64,000 nt of DNA, taken from the NCBI GenBank assembly GCA_016191845.1, contig JACPVF010000007.1, positions 682,001 through 746,000 of the forward strand. Direction: 5' to 3'. The notes beneath the pieces were generated by a model, which did no database searches, was not told the DNA's origin, and worked only from the letters and a program-made list of their open reading frames with translations. This DNA comes from Chloroflexota bacterium. Lineage in GTDB: Bacteria; Chloroflexota; Anaerolineae; Anaerolineales; Villigracilaceae. The first letter of the stretch is position 1. Every line of letters begins with the position of its first letter. A program made the translations under genes and the position numbers. Positions 45,420-53,244 of this stretch are shown here, in pieces.

Positions 45420-47444
45420 TTGTTCATGGAATCCAATAAGTCAGGCTCCACAGCCGCGATCATCGCCGGTATCGTCGTGCTGTTGTGCTGTATCTGCCTG
45501 ATCGTGCTCGGCGTAGGCGGATACATCCTTTACACCTATTCCGTCCAGGCCGCGCAGGATATCGGCCTGCCCATCGAGGACCCGTTCGTGCCTGCCACGG
45601 CAACCCCCGTGGTGGTAGTGACCCGTCCGCCGACAGACCAGATCTCGACCGACACGGTCACAACACTCGAGACGACCGTTGTGCCGTTCAACGATCCGAG
45701 CGTGCTGGCCTGCCGCCTGAAAGGGGTATGTAACATCCCCGAAGTGATGGCGACCAGTGCTGCACCGCGTCAGGTGGGCGACAAGAGCACTTTCTGGGCC
45801 ACCGATATGGGCACCAATAAGAATTTCCAGGTAAACGCCAGCCTGCGTTACATTACACCGCATGTGTATTTTTGGGTCGAGGACGGCGTGAATGTCAACG
45901 AGCGCGACATGAAGGCCTTGGTGGACGCGTTCGAGAATCACATCTACCCCACCGACCGCGAGTTTTTCGGCAGCGAGTGGACGCCTGGCATCGACGGCGA
46001 CGAGCATATCTACATCCTGTACGCGCGCGGCATCGGCATGTCGATTGCGGGGTATTTCTCCTCGGCTGATTCGCTCAACCCGCTGGCGCACGAATATTCC
46101 AACGCGCACGAGATGTTCGTCTTCAACGCCGACAACACCAACCTCGGCGACGAGTTCACATATGGTGTGTTGGCCCATGAATTCCAGCACATGATTCACT
46201 GGTATCAGGATCGCAACGAGACCTCGTGGATGAACGAGGGTTTTTCCGAGGTGGCGGCCTTTCTGAACGGATATGATCCGGGCGGTTTCGATTGGCTGTA
46301 TATCGGTAACCCCGACCTGCAATTGAATGACTGGCCCAACGATTCGGATGCCACCTCACCGCATTATGGCGCCAGCTTCCTGTACCTGGCCTATTTCCTC
46401 GATCGCTTCGGTGAGGATGCCACCAAGGCTGTGGTCAAGGATCCCGCCAACGGCTTCGACAGCATCGACAACGCCCTGCGTGCCATCAACGCCACCGACC
46501 CGCAGACGGGTCAGCCCATCATCGCCGACGATATGTTCGGTGATTGGGCCGTGACCAACTTCCTGCTGGATGGCAAGGTGGGCGACGGCCGCTACGTCTA
46601 TCACAACTATCCCGATGCTCATCAGGCCAGACCCACCGATCAGATCGACTCCTGTCCGCAATCCGCGCAGGATTATTCGGTGCATCAGTATGGTGTGGAC
46701 TACATCGCCATCACCTGCTCGGGCGATTTCACCCTGACCTTCAACGGCTCCACGGTGACGCGCCTGCTGCCCGCCGACCCGAATTCGGGCTCCTATGCCT
46801 TCTGGTCGAACAAGGGCGACGAGTCGGACATGACCCTGACGCACGAGTTCGATTTCAGCGGTGTGACGGGGCCGATCGATTTGACCTTCAACACCTGGTA
46901 CGATATCGAGACCGATTACGACTATGTGTATCTCGAAGCCTCCGAGGATGGCGGTCAGACCTGGTCGATCATCACCACGCCTTCGGGTACGGGTGAGAAC
47001 CCTTCGGGCAATTCATACGGCTGGGGCTACAATGGCGTCTCGGACAGTTGGAAGGAAGAGACCGTGGACCTCTCGGCGTATGCGGGCAAGAAGGTACAGG
47101 TCCGCTTCGAGTACGTCACAGACGCGGCCGTCAACGGCGAGGGCTTCCTGATTGACGATGTCCGCGTGGATGCTGTCGGCTACTCGACCGATTTCGAATC
47201 TGATGACGGCGGCTGGGTGAGCGAAGGCTTTGCCCGTGTGCAGAATGTCTTGCCTCAGACCTTCCGCGTTTCGCTGATCGTCGAAGGCAATGATGGCACC
47301 ACGGTGCAGACCATCGTGCTTGACGAGAACCAGTCCGCCAGCATCCCGTTGTCTCTGAAGAGCGGCGAGCGCGCCATCCTGGTGGTTTCGGGCACCACGC
47401 GTTTCACCCGCGAACAGGCGGGTTATCAGATCGAGATCAAGTAA
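45420..47444 (+). CDS. membrane-anchored M6-like metalloprotease (immune inhibitor A-like)
   Basis: N-terminal TM anchor; YGVLAHEFQHMIHWYQDRNETSWMNEGFSEVAAFL (HExxH with downstream NEG-SE); C-terminal jelly-roll (SEDGGQTWSII...DLSAYAGKKVQVRFEYVTD). Confidence 0.88.
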   Translation: MFMESNKSGSTAAIIAGIVVLLCCICLIVLGVGGYILYTYSVQAAQDIGLPIEDPFVPATATPVVVVTRPPTDQISTDTVTTLETTVVPFNDPSVLACRLKGVCNIPEVMATSAAPRQVGDKSTFWATDMGTNKNFQVNASLRYITPHVYFWVEDGVNVNERDMKALVDAFENHIYPTDREFFGSEWTPGIDGDEHIYILYARGIGMSIAGYFSSADSLNPLAHEYSNAHEMFVFNADNTNLGDEFTYGVLAHEFQHMIHWYQDRNETSWMNEGFSEVAAFLNGYDPGGFDWLYIGNPDLQLNDWPNDSDATSPHYGASFLYLAYFLDRFGEDATKAVVKDPANGFDSIDNALRAINATDPQTGQPIIADDMFGDWAVTNFLLDGKVGDGRYVYHNYPDAHQARPTDQIDSCPQSAQDYSVHQYGVDYIAITCSGDFTLTFNGSTVTRLLPADPNSGSYAFWSNKGDESDMTLTHEFDFSGVTGPIDLTFNTWYDIETDYDYVYLEASEDGGQTWSIITTPSGTGENPSGNSYGWGYNGVSDSWKEETVDLSAYAGKKVQVRFEYVTDAAVNGEGFLIDDVRVDAVGYSTDFESDDGGWVSEGFARVQNVLPQTFRVSLIVEGNDGTTVQTIVLDENQSASIPLSLKSGERAILVVSGTTRFTREQAGYQIEIK

Positions 47445-47454
47445 AAGGCAAACG

Positions 47455-47488
47455 AAAAGAGCCTCATCATTTGATGAGGCTCTTTTTT
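47455..47488. terminator. bidirectional terminator
   Basis: AAAAGAGCCTCATCA-TT-TGATGAGGCTCTTTT perfect arms. Confidence 0.93.
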
Positions 47489-47498
47489 GTTGATTGTT

Positions 47499-48560
47499 TT
47501 AGCGTGGGGGCAGCATTTGCTTGAAGTCTTCGATCACGCCACCCGAGGAGGGATCCACATCATAGGCCAGAGCCAGATAATAGGCCATGTAATCGCCGAA
47601 CAGGATCGCCGTCCACATCTGCGAGAGGGGGGTGACGCCGCGTGCATCGAGGAAGTCGGTGTTCAGGCCTTCCATCATCACGCCCATCTTGGTCATCTCG
47701 GTGCGGACGAGGTTCCGCGGGTGCAGGGACGAGGCGCGCAGGAAGAGCGTCATCGTATGCGGCATGAGCACGTCCGTGGGCAGGGCCAGTCCTGCGATGG
47801 CATCGTGATTCGCCCCAGGCAGGATTTCCACGTTGGCGGCGGCGCGCGCCAACAAGTTGATCTGCATCTTGATGCGCGTCGCAACGGGCGCCATCAGCCC
47901 CGCGCCCATCACGGTCACCCAGCGGCCCATCAGTTGCCCTGCTTCGCGTTTGGCGGGATTGTTGACCACGGGTACGTCGGCGCGGAGGTGTTCCTGCGAT
48001 TGCTTCATGGCTTCGACCGCGCCCGCAACGGATTCTGCTTGGGGAGGGATCAGCCCGAGGCGCTCGCTCAGCGCCAGCAACAGCCCGAACGAGTAGCCGA
48101 GCGCCGCGCCCGCAGGCCCCTCGTGCGGAAAGATCCACAGCGGAAGATCGTGCGCGGCGGCGCGACGGGCCAACTCTCCACCCGTGGTGAGGACCAGGAT
48201 ACGGCAGCCGTGGACGCGCGCGGTCTCGAAGGCATCAAGAGTCTCTTCCGTGTTCCCTGAATGAGACGAGACCACGACCAGCGTGTCTGCGCCGCGCGCC
48301 CAGAAGGGCATGCCATAGTCTCGATGAACGGTGACAGGCACGGGCGCGGATGGTTGGAGATACGCCGTAAGCAGGTCGCCGCCCAAGGCAGAAGTCCCCA
48401 TCCCCGCGATCAACAGGTGACGGAGTCCCGTCCACTCGGGCAGGGGCAGACTCATTCCCAACGCGTAGGCCGCGGCGAGTTGATCAGGCAATGACTCGAT
48501 GTGTGCCAACATGCCCCGCGAGTCGAGGGCTTGGAGGTCGGTCAGGTCGTCGAGGTTCAT
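47499..48560 (-). CDS. bifunctional phosphoglucose/phosphomannose isomerase-like SIS protein
   Basis: LLIAGMGTSALGGDLL..., DTLVVVSSHSGNTEETLDAFETARVHGCRILVLTTGGELARRA, C-terminal NHDAIAGLA. Confidence 0.92.
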   Translation of the reverse strand: MNLDDLTDLQALDSRGMLAHIESLPDQLAAAYALGMSLPLPEWTGLRHLLIAGMGTSALGGDLLTAYLQPSAPVPVTVHRDYGMPFWARGADTLVVVSSHSGNTEETLDAFETARVHGCRILVLTTGGELARRAAAHDLPLWIFPHEGPAGAALGYSFGLLLALSERLGLIPPQAESVAGAVEAMKQSQEHLRADVPVVNNPAKREAGQLMGRWVTVMGAGLMAPVATRIKMQINLLARAAANVEILPGANHDAIAGLALPTDVLMPHTMTLFLRASSLHPRNLVRTEMTKMGVMMEGLNTDFLDARGVTPLSQMWTAILFGDYMAYYLALAYDVDPSSGGVIEDFKQMLPPR

Positions 48561-50026
48561 TTCGAATTTTGGATGAATTCGGCCAGGTCGCGCTTGAGCG
48601 CTTCGAGTGAGGGCATGTGGATGTACATCATGTGACCTGCCTCGTAGTATTCCATGCTGACGTTGCCGCGCAGCGACTCGTGCAGGCCAAGGTGGTTGAA
48701 GGTGTACTCCGTGGCGAAGTAAGGCGTGCCCAGGTCATAGTAGCCGTTGGCCACGAAGACTTTGAGATGCGGGTTATAGGTCATGGCCGAGCGCAGGGTC
48801 TCGCCCACATGGACGAAATGATTCTCGAACTCGGCGTAGCTCCACGGGTGGACAAATCCACTTAGGATCTCATAGGGCAGGTCGGTTTCGAACTTCAACT
48901 CGCTGCGGATGTAATCATAGAAGGCCGCGGTGTACGGGCCGAGCACGTTGGTCAGCAGCGGATCATACTCGGGCTGCTGGGTGACGCCCAGTCGGTCGAG
49001 ACCTGTGAAGCGGCTGTCGAGGCGGCCGACGGTCTGTCCGCGTTCGCGCAGCAATTCCTTGAAGAAATGCTGGTCGTTGATGCGCAGGTTCGAGCGTTCG
49101 ATGAAATCGGCCGAGAGACCGGTGTAGCGCGCCAGCTTTTCGACGACCGAAGCCCGCTCCCGTTTCGACAGGCTGTCGCCCTTGAGCAGGGCGGCGGCGT
49201 ATTCTCCCTGCGCGAATTTTTCCACCTCGCCCAGCAGTTTTTGCAGCGGCTTGCGCACGCGCAACGCGCCGTGATACCAGGCCGTGGCTGCGTAGGCGGG
49301 CAGGAACAGAACGTAAGGCAGGTCGTTGTTGACGTAGAAGTCGATGGTGGTGAAGTCGAGCACGGCCGAGATGAGCATCAGGCCGTTGAGGTACATGCCG
49401 TGACGCTCCTGCAGATAGCCCGAGAGGCCCGCTGCGCGGGTGGTGCCGTAGCTTTCGCCCGCCAGAAATTTGGGCGAGAGCCAGCGCCCGTAACGCGTGG
49501 TGTACAGACGGATGAAGTCGCCGACCGACTCGATGTCCTTCTTGAAGTTGTGCCATTCTTTGGGTTTCTGTCCCTCGACGGGACGCGAGTAGCCCGTGCT
49601 GACGGGATCGATGAAGACCAGGTCGGTCTGGTCGAGAATCGAGAACTCGTTGTCGACCAGTTGGAAGGGCGGCCTGGGCAGGTTCCCGTCGAACTCGAGC
49701 ACCACGCGGCGCGGTCCCAGCGTGCCGAGGTGCAGCCAGACCGACGAGGAGCCGGGTCCGCCGTTGAACGAGAAGGTGATCGGCCGTTTGGATTTGTCCC
49801 CCACGTCGTCCCGGGTGTAGGCGACGAAGAAGACCTGTGCCTTGGGCCTCTCGCCGTCGGCTTCCTTCTCACGGTCGGTCGTCTCTTCCTTGACGACCAT
49901 CGTCCCCGCAGTGACGGTATATTTGACCTCCCGTCCGCCGATGGTGACGCTGTGCTGGGTTTGGACGAGGTTGTCCGCAGGGGTGGGCTTGTCTTCCTTC
50001 TTGACTTCGGGTTTTTCTTCGGGCAT
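48557..50026 (-). CDS. serine carboxypeptidase (S10-like)
   Basis: RPITFSFNGGPGSSSVWLHLGTLGPRRV, KFLAGESYGTTRAAGLSGYLQ, VFVANGYYDLGTPYFATEYTFNHLGL, YEAGHMMYIH triad context. Confidence 0.93.
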   Translation of the reverse strand: MPEEKPEVKKEDKPTPADNLVQTQHSVTIGGREVKYTVTAGTMVVKEETTDREKEADGERPKAQVFFVAYTRDDVGDKSKRPITFSFNGGPGSSSVWLHLGTLGPRRVVLEFDGNLPRPPFQLVDNEFSILDQTDLVFIDPVSTGYSRPVEGQKPKEWHNFKKDIESVGDFIRLYTTRYGRWLSPKFLAGESYGTTRAAGLSGYLQERHGMYLNGLMLISAVLDFTTIDFYVNNDLPYVLFLPAYAATAWYHGALRVRKPLQKLLGEVEKFAQGEYAAALLKGDSLSKRERASVVEKLARYTGLSADFIERSNLRINDQHFFKELLRERGQTVGRLDSRFTGLDRLGVTQQPEYDPLLTNVLGPYTAAFYDYIRSELKFETDLPYEILSGFVHPWSYAEFENHFVHVGETLRSAMTYNPHLKVFVANGYYDLGTPYFATEYTFNHLGLHESLRGNVSMEYYEAGHMMYIHMPSLEALKRDLAEFIQNSK

Positions 50027-50049
50027 GAGGGCTCCTGTTGGCTAAAACA

Positions 50050-51171
50050 TTATGAGCGATACAACTTCTGCGCATGGATGTTAATCTCTGGCACGATCCA
50101 GCGCAAGACAAAAATCGAAATCCACTCGAAGGGCTTGAGCAGTAGATAGGCCGTATCCGCCACAAAAGGATTCGTCATGCGGCGGGCCAGAGGACGTCCG
50201 AGCGCGTCGTAGGTGGCGCGAAGGAGCCCGTGCAGGTGCGGGGCGACGGCTTTCAACGCCAGTTCCGCGCATTTGAGGCGCTGCAATTGCGCGTTGACCT
50301 GCAGGTGCGCGCCGCTGGTGAGAGTCACCTCGTGCGAGCCGACGAAGCGCGGATGTCCGTTCGCGGCAGCAGTGGCGATGTAGCAATCGGGCGGCTGGGT
50401 GGGCAACTCGGAGTACAGTTGCAGCATGCGCAGGATGGCCAGACTCCACGAGGCGGCGAACCCGCTCAGCCAGGCTAGGACGCCTAGTCCACGCGGGAGG
50501 GTGAGGCGCGTCTCGTAATATTTCAGCAGGCGATAGCTGGTGGTGGACATGATGAGCAGGACCCAGAACGGGGCCGAGGCGATCAAAAATCCCATCAGGA
50601 ACAGGAAGGGTGTGGAGAATGCATACGCGGGAGGAAAAGAACGGTCACGGATGGCTTCGAACAGCAGGTAGCCGAAATAGAAAAAGGCGGCAAGGACCAG
50701 CACGCCCAGCACGGTCCACTTGACGCCGATCTTTTTCGCCAGCCAGCGCAGGATCGGCCAGGCGAGCAACGGGGCGAACCAAATCAGCAGCGCCAACCAG
50801 GTAGGATCTCCCAATGCCAGCAAGGCCAGGACGGTAAATTGCAATCCTAAAAGCGCACCTGTGTAGATTCCCAGACGCACCCAGAATTCCTGTGCCCATT
50901 TCATCGGGGCGGATAACAAGAACAAAAAGGTAAGCGAGGAATATCCGATCAGCGGCGCGAAGATCCAGGAAGTTTTTGTAGAGAGCAGCAATGAAACATA
51001 GGATTGAAACCGTCCATCCTGCCACTCGGGTTCGAAGATGGAAATGACCAAGAATGCGCTCAGGGTCAGAACGGTGACCACGAAGCCCTGGAACAGACGC
51101 CAGAAAATGGATTGCGGGACGGGAAGGGGAGGAGTGACTTGGGGTTCGGGCGAGACGATCGGAGTTTCCAT
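50050..51171 (-). CDS. polytopic membrane protein (possibly DUF6688)
   Basis: Multi-TM with C-terminal DCYIATAAANGHPRFVGSHEV motif. Confidence 0.65.
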   Translation of the reverse strand: METPIVSPEPQVTPPLPVPQSIFWRLFQGFVVTVLTLSAFLVISIFEPEWQDGRFQSYVSLLLSTKTSWIFAPLIGYSSLTFLFLLSAPMKWAQEFWVRLGIYTGALLGLQFTVLALLALGDPTWLALLIWFAPLLAWPILRWLAKKIGVKWTVLGVLVLAAFFYFGYLLFEAIRDRSFPPAYAFSTPFLFLMGFLIASAPFWVLLIMSTTSYRLLKYYETRLTLPRGLGVLAWLSGFAASWSLAILRMLQLYSELPTQPPDCYIATAAANGHPRFVGSHEVTLTSGAHLQVNAQLQRLKCAELALKAVAPHLHGLLRATYDALGRPLARRMTNPFVADTAYLLLKPFEWISIFVLRWIVPEINIHAQKLYRS

Positions 51172-51225
51172 GAGCTTTTCCTTGAAGAAGATACCCGAGA
51201 AACGAACTGATATGAATTAGTTCCG

Positions 51226-52047
51226 CTATTGCTGGAGGATCAGTTTGTACACTTCCTTTTTCTTCCACCCTGACTGGTCCGCTAGTTCGCTTGCCAGTTG
51301 TGAAGCGGACTTGCCGCTTTGCAGTTCCGCCTGAATCGCGGACAGCAACTGCTCCTCGGTCCATCGTCCGCCACCCATGGTTTGCTGGCCTTCGACCACC
51401 AACGTAAACTCCCCACGCGGTTCTTTGGCGGTGAAATATTCGATGGCGCCAGTGATTGTCCCGCGCCAGGTCTCTTCGTAGAGTTTGGTCAGTTCGCGCG
51501 AGATGGAGATGCGGCGGTCGCCGAGCACGGACAGCAGGTCCGCGAGGGAGTCGAGCAGGCGGTGCGGGGTTTCGAGGAAGATGAGCGTGTAAGGCAGGTT
51601 GCCAACCTGCCCCACTTTTTTGATCCGCTCGCTGGATTTGTGCGGCAGGTAGCCGAGATATAGGAACGCGTCCGTGGGCAGGCCGGAGACGGTCAGGGCG
51701 GAGATGGGGGCCGAGGGTCCAGGGACAGGCCGAACGTCGAAGCCTGCGGCCAGGGCGGCGCGCACCAGCTCGTAGCCAGGGTCATTGATGGCGGGCGTGC
51801 CCGCATCCGAGACGAGGGCCACGTCGCCTTCGGATAATTTTCCAAGCACGTAATCCTGCTTGGTCAGTTTGTTGTGTTCGAAGTAACTGGTGAGCGGCGT
51901 TTTGATGTCGAAATGCTTGAGCAGCGAGCCGGTGTGACGCGTATCCTCGGCGGCGATCAGCACGGATTCGCGCAGGATGCGCACAGCGCGCGGCGAAAGG
52001 TCTTCGAGATTCCCGATGGGGGTGGCGACCAGGTAAAGAATTCCCAT
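51226..52047 (-). CDS. rsmI: 16S rRNA (cytidine(1402)-2'-O)-methyltransferase
   Basis: MGILYLVATPIGNLEDLSPRAVRILRESVLIAAEDTRHTGSLLKHF, ALVSDAGTPAINDPGYELVRAA, PVPGPSAPISALTVSGLPTDAFLYLGYLP. Confidence 0.96.
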   Translation of the reverse strand: MGILYLVATPIGNLEDLSPRAVRILRESVLIAAEDTRHTGSLLKHFDIKTPLTSYFEHNKLTKQDYVLGKLSEGDVALVSDAGTPAINDPGYELVRAALAAGFDVRPVPGPSAPISALTVSGLPTDAFLYLGYLPHKSSERIKKVGQVGNLPYTLIFLETPHRLLDSLADLLSVLGDRRISISRELTKLYEETWRGTITGAIEYFTAKEPRGEFTLVVEGQQTMGGGRWTEEQLLSAIQAELQSGKSASQLASELADQSGWKKKEVYKLILQQ

Positions 52048-52184
52048 GCAGGAATTGTATCATCTGGGTTGTATGGATGGTGAGATGTTGATCACAATTG
52101 AGGTGTCGAAATGCTATAATGACGAAGTCGACTGGGGAGATAAACCATCCGTTATTCAGGGGAATGATCCGAAAGGAGGATCTG

Positions 52185-52325
52185 TTGGCCAAGGTAAACT
52201 ACAACTACGAGAAGCGCCAGAAGGAAATCGCGAAGAAAAAGAAGAAGGAAGAAAAACTGAAGGAAAAGCTGAACAAGAAGAATGCCAAGCCCCAGGAGAA
52301 ACCTGTTCAGCCCGAAGAGAAGTAG
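52185..52325 (+). CDS. 46-aa lysine-rich small protein
   Basis: Strong SD (AAAGGAGGA) then TTG start: MAKVNYNYEKRQKEIAKKKKKEEKLKEKLNKKNAKPQEKPVQPEEK; TATAAT at 52115-52120. Confidence 0.75.
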   Translation: MAKVNYNYEKRQKEIAKKKKKEEKLKEKLNKKNAKPQEKPVQPEEK

Positions 52326-52548
52326 CTCGCGGTTTCGACGAGTTTGAAAAGAGACCAGTTCCCAGGCTGGTCCCTTTGTTTTTGATCCCTTTTGTAAAAG
52401 AGAAAAAAAAGCATCCACAGATTTCATGGATTGTGCTTAAAGATAGGCGCAATTTGCGCAGTCTGTGTTGGGAACCTTTGAATGGGTCTCGTGTTTATAC
52501 ACCCGTGTATTGATACAGTGTCATCTTATCGTTTCTCGGAGGATTTCA

Positions 52549-53205
52549 ATGATCGTTGTTTCAGACATGATGGGCACGTTGACCACGGGCTCGCCGTTCC
52601 TGGGCCTGGTGGATTGGGTCAAGCATAACCAGAGCAAGCTGCGCGCAAATTTCTATATGGCGTCGATCACGCCGTCCTATTTGCTGGCCAAGAATGGCAT
52701 CATCGACTGGCAGGCCTGGGGACAAAAGTTGATGATCGACAGCCTGGCGTACATCCAGGACGCAGACGAAGCCAAGGTGCGTCACGCCTCAGAGTGGGTG
52801 GTGGAGCACAACCTGTGGAAGCAGCGCCGCGAGGACGTGGTGGCGCGGCTGACGGCCCATCGCGAGGCAGGCGCAGAGGTGTACATTGCCAGCAGCGTGG
52901 TCGAGCCGTTCATCGAGCCGTTCGCGCGGCGCATCGGTGCACAGGTCAGCGGCACGCCTGTGGAGATCAAGGATGGACGTCTGCGCATGATGGGCGGCCT
53001 GGTGGCCGATGAGAAGAAACTGGAGCAGATCCTCGCCAGGCTGGGTGTCTCGCGCGTCGACTATGCCTACGGCGACACGGTGCTGGACATTCCATTGCTC
53101 GAACATGCCGAGTACCCCGTGGCGGTGTACCCTGATAAGAAGTTAAAGGCCGTCGCGCTGGAGCGCGGCTGGGAGATCATCGGCGATACGCCGAAGGTTG
53201 GATAA
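52549..53205 (+). CDS. HAD-superfamily hydrolase
   Basis: MIVVSDMMGTLTTGSPFLGL; YIASSVVEPFIEPFARRIGAQVSGTPVE; YAYGDTVLDIPLLEHAEYPVAVYPDKKLKAVALERGWEII. Confidence 0.9.
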   Translation: MIVVSDMMGTLTTGSPFLGLVDWVKHNQSKLRANFYMASITPSYLLAKNGIIDWQAWGQKLMIDSLAYIQDADEAKVRHASEWVVEHNLWKQRREDVVARLTAHREAGAEVYIASSVVEPFIEPFARRIGAQVSGTPVEIKDGRLRMMGGLVADEKKLEQILARLGVSRVDYAYGDTVLDIPLLEHAEYPVAVYPDKKLKAVALERGWEIIGDTPKVG

Positions 53206-53244
53206 AAAAGTGAGGTGGACCTGTAAGGTCCACCTCACTTTTTT
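53204..53244. terminator. bidirectional terminator, 19-bp perfect stem
   Basis: AAAAAAGTGAGGTGGACCT-GTA-AGGTCCACCTCACTTTTTT. Confidence 0.95.
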
